Positions 1-8,459 of a DNA stretch of 12,723 nt are shown here, one piece after another (the stretch's first letter is position 1; each line of letters opens with the position of its first letter). This DNA is from Symbiodinium natans (taxonomy: Eukaryota; Sar; Dinophyceae; Suessiales; Symbiodiniaceae), in contig CAJNDS010000747.1 in the NCBI GenBank assembly GCA_905221605.1, positions 64,001-76,723 on the forward strand, in the 5' to 3' direction. Made by a program: the position numbers and the translations under genes. Under the pieces are notes generated by a model. It did no database searches. It was given only the letters and a program-made list of their open reading frames with translations, and was not told the origin of the DNA.

Positions 1-1653
1 TGTCACAAGCTAGCCAGCGCAGGCTACCTCACCAAAGGTGTGTGACATGAGTTAATGCACAGTGGCTCCTGTGAAGGGGAGCAATGCAATGAGCAAGCAG
101 TGTTGGCAAAAGCCACAGTGCTCCATCATCAAAACAAGGGCCAAAAGAAGGGCATAGGTCGGCGATTTTGGGGTCAACTCTGTCTGTGACATGGACTCTG
201 GCATGGATGAGGTCCGTGGTGAGCGTCGTTGAGACGGACACGACCGTCTCGGAGGTGGCCGCAAAGGATTTGGATTGTGAATTCATTGCACTATCAGTGC
301 GTTTTCATTTTCATGGTAAACGCTTGCACGCCGAGCCTCGGCAGACGGGCTGGCCCAATGCGGGGCGGAACGTGCGCATCGCAGACGAAGGAAAGCCAAG
401 TCCTTTGTCACGTGGTGCAGCACCACGCCCGCCATGAGTTCAGGAGGTTGGAGGGGGTCCAATCTAGGCATGCCACAAAAGGTCCCGGAAGGGGGGATCT
501 TCGCAATGGCGCGATCTCTGCGAGTGGGGCCCACCGCCTAGAACCTCCGCGGCATCGGATTGCGGCTCCTCCAGTCTCGGGTGGAGACCAGATCTTGGTC
601 TGCTTGTTCTAGACGCCTCTCGGGCCAGAAGCCGAGGCGAAGTACATTATCATTATGACGTTACACGAGTTTACTCGAGCTCCGTACTCTGCAAATCTCT
701 GTGAGGCGCGGGACCTGGTCTTGCTGGACGTGCGAGAAGGAGATGAGCCGGGTTCCCGTAAGATCTCGTAAGGCTCACATAGGCTCACGGGAACTGTGTC
801 TTTTGCTTGTGTTGGACTGAAAGGTTCGACCAGTGCCATCTCCCACTGGCGGTGTCCTACCCGGCGCCCAAGATCAACAGGGACAGTTTGCATATTGACT
901 CAGGAATAACCGAGCATGCTTGGCCGACGGTGGAAATTTTGTTGTGCCCTCCATCTGTCAGGACCAATTCATTCCTGAACTGTTGCGTTGCAAACGGGAT
1001 CCTGCAAAGTTGCTGGCAGCTGCCTTGGTTGGTGTCTCTGCAAGCTGCCGCACAAGCCTGAAACAGAAGCTGCAACAGATATTGATGATGTCCAGTACCG
1101 CTGAAGGTGGTTTATGGTGCGAATGAGCAAGCAACTGTCGGAGTTGCAAAGCTCCTTGTAGAAAAGGCCAGCGCCATGAATCATTATGTGCCGTATCCAA
1201 ACAAGCTGCGAGTCTCTTACCGAAAATGATGCATACAAGGGCTGGGAGAATGTTCACGCGCTCAGTGGTGGTCGCGGCCTTAGTCTTGTCGTCTGGACAG
1301 GCAGAGTTGCCCAATCCGGGCCTTGTGGCCCAGGGGCAATCCAGATGGGTGTAACATGTGCTGTAAGCAAGGCTTCGGGGTGCGGACAACTAGAGATCGT
1401 CGGGTTTGAACTTGATCTCCGCTTAGACAAATACTATTGGCAAACGTGGACTAGCTGGGCCTTCGGAGTCCGTAACGAACACTAAAGTCGGGAACGTGAT
1501 TCATTATGTCAAATATTTGCATGCTTGCAACAATCACCATCTTCAGAGCTCTAGCCGTCCTGAAACGCAATTCGCTCCTCACTTGGTTTGACCCGACGGC
1601 GTTATGACCAGTTCTCGAAACAAGGAAGGCCGCCGCACTCTCGGGCGGTCTCC
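1..1653. other. Gene-free stretch, nothing recognised
   Basis: Several reading frames of 60-140 codons are open on both strands (for example forward 168-437 and reverse 958-1389). None has a recognisable domain or motif, a compositional bias like the gene at 2761, or support from a neighbouring leader relic. Open frames of this length are expected by chance at this GC content. The stretch contains a small inverted repeat at 752-794 and a 12-bp palindromic hairpin at 666-677 (CGAGT-TT-ACTCG). I see no tRNA, rRNA or transposon ends. It could be intergenic DNA or a large intron. Confidence 0.6.
752..794. repeat. Small inverted repeat with internal direct repeat
   Basis: GTTCCCGT at 752-759 is the exact reverse complement of ACGGGAAC at 787-794. 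The loop contains two copies of AGGCTCAC, at 771-778 and 781-788, spaced by 10 bp; the second copy overlaps the right arm. An 8-bp stem is short enough to occur by chance in 12.7 kb, so no function is claimed. Confidence 0.5.
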
Positions 1654-1677
1654 GTGTGTGTGTGTGTGTGTGTGTGT
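1654..1677 (+). repeat. (GT)12 microsatellite
   Basis: Twelve uninterrupted GT units, followed directly by a short T run. It is the reverse complement of the motif in the very long AC tract at the window's end, so both strands' forms of this dinucleotide repeat occur in the locus. It is not inside a supported gene. Confidence 0.97.
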
Positions 1678-2652
1678 TTTTTGCCTCTCCCTCTGAACCT
1701 GCGAAACACGAAGTTCTGCAAGGCTTCGAAGAGATGGTTCAGAGTTACTCGGAAGTGCTCGAAGGAGCGTGCCTGAGCATCTTCAGCTTCCCGTAGTTTG
1801 GTGTCATCCCCAAGCAAGTCAGGGGGCTGTTGCGTAGATTGAGGTACGGTGCCAGACAGGCCGCTTACCACAAGCACCACTCGATCTGGGCAGAGCCCTT
1901 AGATTCATTTAGGTATGTCCCCTCAAAATTCGTTCATCTCGCATTTCTTTGCGCTAGGCCCTAGGCCCCAGAGTCTGCATGTGAACAGTGCTTGTGAGGC
2001 CGAGGAGGTGAAGCTGCGGTGAAATCCGGAGTTGCATCCAAGCCTGGTCCCGTCTGTGTCGGTCTCACTGTAGTTACGTAGCTCGGTCGACCCCTGTAAT
2101 TCGCGAGATGCATTGAAGATAAACTCTTGGCCAAGGCTTGAGTCATTCCAGGGAGCAATCATGGCTGCCGCTCTGAGTCGAGGGTACCGAGCCGTATTGG
2201 TCCGATCGGCATGAGCGACATTGACTCTGACCGACAGTGCAAGTCTCTGTTTTTCATTAGTCATGAAAAACTGGAAAGAGCCCGATCGACAAGATGGAAG
2301 CAGATGTTTGCTTCGCTCCAGTAGACCAGACGCGCATCGACATTGATATCAAACGCACTCCTTCCCGGCGCTTCGCCGCAATGGTACCACCGAGGCCATG
2401 CTCCCAGCATGCAAAAGTGTGCAGTTTTTCCTAATCTTCTTTGGCCATCCCATGACATCCCATGTCATCCGACGTCGCCTATAGGCGAAGGTGTTCCTGG
2501 AGGATGCCGGTGCGTTTCGTGCTAGAGTGTGTTGGCAGTTGGCTGCAGCGTGATCGAGTTGTCTTTGGTTTGCCTCCACCAACATGGCGGCTACGTGCTG
2601 ATGTGTGGCTGATGTGGTGGCTATATGCTTGTACGATCGTGGCGTTGGGTGC
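1678..2652. other. Gene-free stretch upstream of the coiled-coil gene
   Basis: No reading frame with recognisable content was seen. A 10-bp tandem duplication (CATCCCATGA/CATCCCATGT) sits near 2448-2467. No TATA-box-like promoter was identified; dinoflagellate promoters generally lack a canonical TATA box, so its absence is not informative. If the downstream gene is expressed, its promoter and trans-splice acceptor should lie in the last few hundred bases here. AG dinucleotides close to 2660-2667 are possible acceptors. Confidence 0.5.
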
Positions 2653-2674
2653 TGAGTGCTCACAAGTGCTCCAT

Positions 2675-2697
2675 GCCGTAGCCGTTTGAAGCTCAAG
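2675..2697 (+). other. Relic of the dinoflagellate spliced leader
   Basis: The dinoflagellate spliced leader is a 22-nt sequence running D-CCGTAGCC-ATTTTGG-CTCAAG. Here G at 2675 fits the degenerate first base. CCGTAGCC (2676-2683) and CTCAAG (2692-2697) are both exact, and the centre GTTTGAAG differs from ATTTTGG by one substitution plus a T replaced by AA. It lies on the same strand as the coiled-coil frame and 63 nt ahead of its first in-frame ATG, where a leader would sit in the mature mRNA. In dinoflagellates such genomic leader copies are known to arise when a trans-spliced mRNA is reverse transcribed and reinserted. An ATG at 2673 overlaps it but stops after two codons (ATG CCG TAG), making a minimal upstream frame. 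The match was found by eye. Confidence 0.7.
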
Positions 2698-2760
2698 GCC
2701 AGGTCCCTGAGACCAGAAGTTCCCAGATATCCCAACTGTCTCAAGGACTCGTGCAGAAGG

Positions 2761-3855
2761 ATGCGGCCTGCCACCGCCCGCGGACGTCGCTCCAGCTCTC
2801 CCCAGGTTGACCCAGCGATGGCCAGCCGGCTCAAGGAGCTGGAGAACGCGCGCAAGGACGAGGAGCGCCAGAAGAAGCTGGCGGAGCGCAAGCGCGCGCA
2901 GGAGCTGCGTGAGGCGAAGAAGAAGCTCGCCCGGGAGCTGCAGGGAGCGCAGCGGATGCTGACCCGAAGTGAGCAGGAAGTGAACAAGCTTACTGGACAG
3001 CTGAACCGGACCGAGCAGCAGGCGCAGCAAGCCACGGTAAAGAAGAACCGCGAGGGCGAGAAAGCGGAGGAAGGCATTGGGCGCATCAGGCAGAAGTACG
3101 GGAAAGTGGACAACACCTTGCGCGAGAAGATGGCCAATGTTGGACAAGCTCGCGGCCGCTTGGCCCATGTCCAGTTCGCCATGGCCATGTTGGAGCGTGG
3201 AGTCATTGTTGCTGTTGGCGAGGATGGAGGCCCTGTGCAGTCCCCAGACAACACCATGCTCAGCCCGCAACAGCAACGCCGCATTCGTGTGGCGAGGCGC
3301 TCGCCCGAGGAGGGTGGCCCTGAGACGGACGAGACTGAAGAGGGCGAGGAGCAGGAGATCGAGGAAGAATATGACGAAGGAAGTGCAGCTTTGCGTGAAG
3401 AGCTTGAGCAGTTGAAAGAAGAGAACCTAAAGCTTCGAGAGCACTTGGCTGATGCGGACAAGCGATGCACAACTGCTGTCCAACTCCTGCAGCAAGCGCA
3501 AGAAGTTCTGGAGACCAGGATGGACGACATGTCGACGGTGGACTTCAAGATGCATGTGGAGAAGGAGATGGAAGCCCCGGTGGATTTGGAGAATGCGTCC
3601 ACCATGCAAGGCAGTCAAGATGGCAGCACACAGCACTCGCCCATTGCACAGCCAGCTCTGTTCGAGACAGCACCCTTGCCAGCACCTGCGCCAGTGCCTG
3701 CGCCTGCACCTTGTACTCTGCCCAGCCTCTTGCGACAGCCGATGCCAGACGTCAAGCGCGTCCCTGTCTATGCCGGCACCTTCTCTCCTCCTAATCGCAT
3801 GGCAGCTTGGCCTCCAAAATGTGCAAAACCTCGCTTTGCAAGTGACCTGCAGTGA
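2761..3855 (+). CDS. Charged coiled-coil protein with Pro/Ala-rich tail, intronless
   Basis: The frame encodes 364 residues and is the only convincing gene in the window; I do not recognise the family. Residues 1-19 are basic and Ser-rich. Residues 20-90 form a Lys/Arg/Glu-rich helix (KELEN, KDEERQKKLAERKR) typical of a coiled coil, and a second helical stretch follows at about 95-145. Residues 181-205 are very acidic (ETEEGEEQEIEEE). Residues 207-232 form a zipper-like coiled coil with Leu211, Leu218 and Leu225 seven apart, and Leu215 and Leu229 in the other core position. The tail (about 295-364) is disordered, with a PAPAPVPAPAP run. No signal peptide or membrane segment is seen, so a cytoplasmic, cytoskeletal or nuclear scaffold role is a guess. 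The frame is open upstream to a TGA at 2653-2655, but 2761 is the first ATG in frame. Met20 (2818, GCGATGG) has the better initiation context. The stop lies in CAGTGAGA, which also resembles a 5' splice site, so the true C-terminus could continue in later exons. Confidence 0.72.
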   Translation: MRPATARGRRSSSPQVDPAMASRLKELENARKDEERQKKLAERKRAQELREAKKKLARELQGAQRMLTRSEQEVNKLTGQLNRTEQQAQQATVKKNREGEKAEEGIGRIRQKYGKVDNTLREKMANVGQARGRLAHVQFAMAMLERGVIVAVGEDGGPVQSPDNTMLSPQQQRRIRVARRSPEEGGPETDETEEGEEQEIEEEYDEGSAALREELEQLKEENLKLREHLADADKRCTTAVQLLQQAQEVLETRMDDMSTVDFKMHVEKEMEAPVDLENASTMQGSQDGSTQHSPIAQPALFETAPLPAPAPVPAPAPCTLPSLLRQPMPDVKRVPVYAGTFSPPNRMAAWPPKCAKPRFASDLQ

Positions 3856-4194
3856 GATGCGGAGTGCAGATTCGATCTAAAAGTTGCCTGTTCAAGGTGA
3901 GCTGCCCTATGAACGTCCGCTATCAACCAGCACAACTTCCTCGTCAGGCACCTGCAACTGGCAGCATTCGCAATTTACGAACCAGATTGGCCTTGACTAC
4001 AGTACAATGCATCTGCAACATTCGATGGAGAACACAGCTGTTTGACTGAATGTATGACTGCCGTCACCTCTGGCTTCGCCTTCACAGGATTTGACCATGC
4101 CGCTGGGAGCAACTCTTCTTGACTCTTGATGGCAAGCCTTGGATGCGGAGGGTTGATCTGCGTTCTGTGTCTTGATGTAAAACCCTGTGCTGAG
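3856..4194. other. 3' flank of the coiled-coil gene
   Basis: This is the presumed 3' untranslated region or an intron. No poly(A) remnant, which a retrocopy might carry, is visible. The sequence TTCAAGGTGAGC near 3893-3904 matches a strong 5' splice-site pattern, but it follows the stop codon at 3853-3855. No independent frame here has recognisable content. Confidence 0.4.
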
Positions 4195-4531
4195 GGATCT
4201 CAGAGCACTTCGACTCTCCATCCTCGTGGCGTTGCCAGCATGACGATTCCTTCAGCACAGGGCGCCCGGATGTTCCCAGCTGCTCGGCTTATCCATGACA
4301 TCATGAGGGTCGTCAGATGTTGTGCTGGTGGTGCTGGTGCTGTTGCGACCTGTTAAGAGCCTGAAGGCTGAGCCCGTTGCGATTCCTCAAGCCTTCAAAC
4401 CAGTGGTCGATGTCTCAGCTGTCACTACTCCCCAAGTTCCCCAAGTGACTTCTCCCAGTGGCTTTGTCCAAAAGGCTGAACCGATCTCTGCACCGATGAG
4501 GCAAGGTTCATGCTTGTTCGTCTATGGGTAG
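4195..4531 (+). other. Possible downstream exons, disordered protein
   Basis: Two adjacent forward frames have biased, plausible protein composition. The first (about 4195-4308) reads with a segment STLHPRGVASMTIPSAQG. The second (4358-4531) is rich in Pro, Val, Ser and Thr, with TTPQVPQVTSPSG. A GT at 4309 and an AG at 4356-4357 would bound a 49-nt intron that joins the two frames exactly in phase. The composition resembles the disordered tail of the coiled-coil protein, so these could be later exons of that gene. They could equally be chance: 49 nt is short for an intron and no homology is recognised. Confidence 0.22.
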
Positions 4532-5128
4532 CGATGTGCAAAGGGGCAAGAGGAATAGCAGTCAAAGGGAGATCATAGAAGGTACATGGCATGATCTTGA
4601 GCTCGGCTTGTAAGAACTCGCGTAGCCATGGCCAGGTAGACTGGCGCATACTGGCGCCGAAACTTGCACCTCCCTGAGGGCATTGTACCTTGAGTTGCCA
4701 AGGTGAGAGAAAAGGTGAGGGAGGCTAGGCAAACGCTGAGTGTCTCTCACAGTTTCAACTGTACGTTCGCTTCATTTATTTTGAAAGCAAATTGGGCTAC
4801 AGTGTCTCTCTACGGAAAGCGCCTCACGTACAAATCGTGGTGCGCAAACTAGTGATCCAAATTTGCTGCGGCCATTAAGCGGGCTTGTAGTCTGTGCGCC
4901 GCCGACTGGGTGAACTGATGTGAGCTGGCTGGTGTAAGAGCAAGCAGTATCCTGGTACGTGCGCTACGTGCGGTGCATGGACTATGGTTTCTGCCCGGTC
5001 GCGTCAGCAATGCCTAAGGCAATGCTCAGAAGCACCAAAAATCATTAAGCAAAGGCATGGGGCGGACATTCGTTTGGGTACCATGAGGCCTGACCAGAAC
5101 GCGAAGCGTGAATTTTGGTGCCTTTGCT
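4532..5128. other. Gene-free stretch, nothing recognised
   Basis: Short open frames occur on both strands with no recognisable domain. There is no obvious repeat, RNA gene or mobile-element end. Confidence 0.5.
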
Positions 5129-5160
5129 CCCGTCAAGGGTCTAGTTTGCCCGTTGACGGG
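5129..5160. other. Stem-loop
   Basis: CCCGTCAA (5129-5136) pairs exactly with TTGACGGG (5153-5160). The next three pairs (GGG with CCC) continue the stem after one bulged G, giving about 11 pairs around a 9-nt loop. No T run follows, so it is not a bacterial-type terminator. It lies in no supported gene and its function is unknown. Confidence 0.55.
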
Positions 5161-6704
5161 CTCTATCCAAGACTATGAGTGAAGCTGTGATTCAGGTCAG
5201 CTGACACCTGAAGCGCAACGCAAGCTCATGCCTCCGCCACAAAAGCTCGGCTGTTCGCTTGCGGGTGCTTGGGGTGCTTGCGCAACGTTTCCCTGCTTCA
5301 GCGACGTCCATGAACATCTCGCGTGAGGAGATGCTCTGTTGCCGCAGCGGCCGGAGCAGCCGGACTCGGTGCCCTTTGATTCAGACGCTGCAAGCGGTGC
5401 AATGTCCAAGAATACCAGTACCTTGTGAGGCGCTTACTCGGAGATTCGAGGCGAGAATCCGGGGTCATGATTGAACATCCACATCACCCGTGGTGGGACT
5501 CTTCTTGCTCCTTGAGACCCGAGGCTTTGCTGGCCTTTCTCGCCCGGGCCTCTCCAAGCCACAGCCGCCGACCTCAAATCGAGGCATGGCCGGGGGACTG
5601 CTGTGTCAGCCATGAGCCATCGAAGCGAAGCCTGCGGATGCAGGTCTCGACCAGCGAGCTCGTCATGAACAGCCTGGGTTGCTTGAAGCTGAGCTGCGGC
5701 CTGCGGCTGCATGATTCACTGATGGACCTGCTGGGGTTGACTTTGCTGCCAACAGGGGGGGTCAAAATGTCCTGAAGTTTTCCTTTGGTTACACTCCGGG
5801 TTCAGGCCAGTTCTTGCAGCAACCGCAGCAGGCACGAGTTTCCCCCTATGAATTGCAAACGGACGTCCCGGAGAACCGGGAAGTGCCAAAGCAGTGCCAC
5901 CACTCGAGTAGAGGTGCAGCAGCCGGTGCGGCTGCCTCTCGCGGGCGGCGCGAGACCCGAGGACCGGGCCTTCAGGGGCACCCGCATCCTCGTATGGAGA
6001 CGGAGACACTGAGTCTTGCAGGCCACGGCGGCGCCGCACGAAGGTCCACGCCTAAATGCAGGCTTGGCGCTGCCTATGGCAACATGGCGCTGTGTTTGGC
6101 AGGGCCTCTGCGCAAGCAATGCAGGCATTGGATGCTGCGCTGCTGACCACCGTGAGACTGCTTTGCTCTCGTCAGTGCCGGCGCAGGACGAGGCTCTGGA
6201 GCTGGAAAGAGAACTGGCAGAGTGGGGACCGCCGCTGAGGAACTTCACTCGGGCTTGTTACGGAGCGATGTAGGACCCTGCCTGCACTAAGGGGAGGATG
6301 AGGACCTGGAAGAAGATGAGCTGGGGGAGCTCCAAGGCTGCTGAACATAGTCAGCTGACATAGCTATCGTGTACATCATGGTCCAACATTGTTCGAACAA
6401 GATAGTTCATGCTCGCGAAAGGTGGCGAGGAAGAAGCTGAATCGTCGCAGCTGCTAGGCTCTTGTCGCTGCGCAGCTGAATGGCTGTCCATCTCATGCTG
6501 CTGGCACAGGTTCTGGTTCCAAAGAGACCGATGATGCTTGTCCAAGCACAGAGAAACAGAAAGCAGCTCTGTGATGTTAAGCAGACACGTTTGGCTGTCT
6601 GCAAAATCTGGATTCCACCTGAGGAATCGGACTGGCAGCACTGGGTCCCCAAACTAAGCAAAGAGATGCCCGGCTGAAGTCGTCCCAATGCACAATGTCA
6701 GGGA
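5161..6704. other. No firm gene; possible decayed coding DNA
   Basis: The longest forward frame here is open from 5715 to a TGA at 6144-6146 (143 codons). It includes a segment FSFGYTPGSGQFLQQPQQ followed by an Arg/Gly/Ala-rich stretch, with no clear ATG near its start. The opposite strand is also open over 5802-6248, so GC-rich composition may account for both. Further short coding-like pieces lie in different forward frames: an acidic helix-like piece near 6180-6270, EDEDLEEDELGEL near 6294-6332, and a piece near 6479-6571. This shifting of frame fits either a decayed gene or chance. I do not recognise the family. Confidence 0.25.
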
Positions 6705-7025
6705 TTGCTAGAGAGAGTGCAGCAGTTTCCAAGGGCTGTCTGGCAAGCTGGCGTCTCAGCTCGTGCTCAGGGGCATGAGAACACGGGCTATCAGAAGCGG
6801 GTGTTTTCTCAGGTCCTGGAATCGAGGTATCGGGACAAGCGCAAATGGAAGGAGGTCATGCTCGCCCTGAGGACTCCATCCTACGACTGGGTGTAAGGAG
6901 CGATAGGCGAATGGCGCGCTAGGCTTTCCAACGGAGAGTTTGATGTGGTGCTCTGTGGTTCTGTGTGGACAGAGTCCCTTTATGTCCCTTTCTTGCGCTT
7001 TAGCCTTAAGCGGCAGGCGTGGTGA
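6705..7025 (+). pseudogene. Possible decayed gene fragment, one internal stop
   Basis: One forward frame reads 107 codons with a single internal TAA at 6894-6896, ending at TGA 7023-7025. The protein-like text on both sides of the stop is rich in aromatic and charged residues (YRDKRKWKEVMLALRTPSYD before, EFDVVLCGSVWTESLYVPF after). A further plausible stretch, DVLTTKEEYEDVLLRC, follows in another frame near 7026-7078, as expected after a frameshift. I recognise no family. Chance cannot be excluded, because stop-poor runs of this length do occur at this base composition. It could also be exonic sequence broken by introns. Confidence 0.25.
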
Positions 7026-8049
7026 TGTGCTCACCACCAAAGAGGAATATGAAGATGTGCTACTCCGTTGCATTGTTCTGCTGAGTCACCACTGCTTCCT
7101 CGGCTGTTAGCGGCGATTTTCATCGCTATGTGCGTGGAGGCTGAGCAGCATTTGCCGAAAACAATACGGGTGGCGGGATGCGGGGCCCCTTGTGGCGCCA
7201 TACATGATACGCATGGTCACGTATCTCCCTGTTTGATCCGCGGCTGAGGCAGAAGTGATCTTGTCTTGCATGTGGCACAATGGTTTCATGCCAGACCACA
7301 GCTACCCAGATGCATTTAGTCTTTCGTCCGGTGTGTTTGGTTTTGAAAAGTTCTGTCATGTGAAGAGCATAGCAAATCCATCATCATGACACTCTGATGG
7401 TCATATTGGATGCTGTCAGGGGTATTGAAAGTCGGAAGGACGGCTGGTGTTGGCTCGTTCTCGTGACTCTTGATGTTGATGGCCACACTGACAGATAAGG
7501 ACATTATGCCATCGCCACCTGGCTCACTATCTTGGCTGAGCGGTAGCTGTACTATGCTGAAATTCTGAAGGGTGGGCAGAGACTTCTCAGGTGATGAGCG
7601 CCTTCTCGAAAACAAGGCAGCGAAACAGGGCTTGGTAGCCACCGGTTGAACTTCATGCCGAGCAGGCGCTTTGAGAAGACCACGAGACTGTTCGAGGAGG
7701 GGGTGAAGGATTTGTTCAACTTATTTCCTGCAGCAGCCGATCACTCCTCAGGAGATGTGCGAGCACTTCCTCCCCTTAAGCCCGCAGTGCAGGAGCCTCG
7801 TTAGCAGGCCCAGGATTAGCCAAGAGTGCGTCAAAGCCGTGTCCAGCCTCTGAGGCTACACCCTTGGCATCGAGGCATACTGCAAGAGCTCCACTCGGCC
7901 ATTTCTGAGCACTGCCAAATGACATGCGAATCACATGCCAATCATGCACTATGTCTCGTCCACGTCCCAAAGGCGGCAAGAGGTGGATGGCGCGCTGCAA
8001 CTCTTGAAGGAGTCAGGGTAGTTGAATGTTAGTCGTGTTGGTTGCAACT
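7026..8049. other. No firm gene; scattered coding-like pieces
   Basis: Forward-strand pieces in several frames look protein-like (for example near 7243-7387 and 7389-7492), but stops are about as frequent as expected by chance. A reverse frame of 108 codons lies at 7316-7642. None carries a motif I can name. The segment may be the continuation of the possible decayed gene to its left. Confidence 0.3.
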
Positions 8050-8169
8050 GGGGTGTGTTGGGCACACGCGTGTTGAGAACAGGGGGGGTGCGTGTTGGGA
8101 ACTGGGCAGGCGTGAGTCGGGAACGCAGGGGGGGTGAGTCGGGAACAGGGCTCATGTGTACAACACGCC
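8050..8169 (+). repeat. Left arm of a long inverted repeat (foldback)
   Basis: Positions 8077-8169 are the reverse complement of 8355-8447, with 91 of 93 bases matching and no gaps (differences at 8089 and 8163). Outside this core the match resumes at 8050-8059 against 8450-8459, interrupted by about 15 extra bases in the left arm. More degenerate similarity may reach to about 8035 and 8490. The arm is itself a run of imperfect short repeats. A transcript through both arms would fold into a long hairpin. No terminal target duplication was identified, so calling it a foldback transposon is only a possibility. Confidence 0.95.
8071..8150 (+). repeat. Imperfect minisatellite of about 20-22 bp
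   Basis: Four copies of a motif TG(T/A)(G)T(C)GRGAAC followed by a G run start at 8071, 8093, 8113 and 8135; a weaker fifth copy is at 8056. The same motif, reversed, fills the right arm of the foldback, with an extra copy at 8338-8349. The minisatellite therefore seems to predate, or to have expanded before, the inversion that made the foldback. Confidence 0.8.
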
Positions 8170-8354
8170 GAATTGGTGTGCGGGTTCATGACACGTCGGA
8201 TGTGTTCGCCTCGTAAGGTCTCCCCTTTGGAAGCTGAAAGAAGACTGTAGACCCAACTCCAAGTCGTCGCAAGAGGCCTTAAAAACAAACCTGCAGAGTA
8301 GGGTCATCACTCCGAAACCCATTTCTGGGGGGCAGCCGTTCCCAACTCAACCAG
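8170..8354. other. Spacer (loop) of the foldback
   Basis: This is 185 bp of unique-looking sequence between the two arms. It holds no open frame of interest, no recognisable RNA gene and no A/T-rich core. It may simply be the DNA that lay between two inverted minisatellite copies. Confidence 0.7.
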
Positions 8355-8459
8355 GGCGTGCTGTACACATGAGCCCTGTTCCCGACTCACCCCCCCTGCG
8401 TTCCCGACTCACGCCTGCCCAGTTCCCAACACGCGCCCCCCCTGTTCCTAACACACCCC
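8355..8459 (-). repeat. Right arm of the long inverted repeat
   Basis: This is the reverse-complement partner of 8050-8169. Both arms encode the same short peptide start (MSPVPDSPPLRSRLTPAQFP), on opposite strands and reading toward the outside of the foldback. This follows from the inversion and is not evidence for a gene. The near-identity of the arms suggests a recent origin or ongoing gene conversion. Confidence 0.95.

Noticed and set aside
815-840. GGTTCGACC, resembling a tRNA T-arm
   Set aside because: The flanking bases do not form a T stem, and no matching acceptor, D or anticodon arms could be found upstream.
1791-1801. CCGTAGTTTGG, resembling the leader with four bases missing
   Set aside because: Only 11 bases fit after a 4-bp deletion, there is no CTCAAG end, and no gene follows. 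It is compatible with chance.
2570-2600. Reverse-strand CGTAGCC...ATGTTGG, resembling a spliced leader with a 3-bp insertion
   Set aside because: It needs an insertion and a substitution, lacks the 3' end of the leader, and leads into no supported reverse-strand gene.
2349-3605. Long reverse-strand open frame (over 400 codons) opposite the coiled-coil gene
   Set aside because: It is Ser/Cys/Leu-rich low-complexity text of the kind produced by reading the complement of a Glu/Lys/Gln-rich coding frame. The forward frame has coherent heptads and domain order, so this is a shadow.
7389-7492. Forward frame containing LVLVTLDVDGHTD, considered as a reverse-transcriptase-like motif
   Set aside because: Only a short hydrophobic-Asp stretch fits; the residues that normally follow in reverse transcriptases are absent and no other motif of the enzyme is nearby. 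Stop frequency around it is at chance level.
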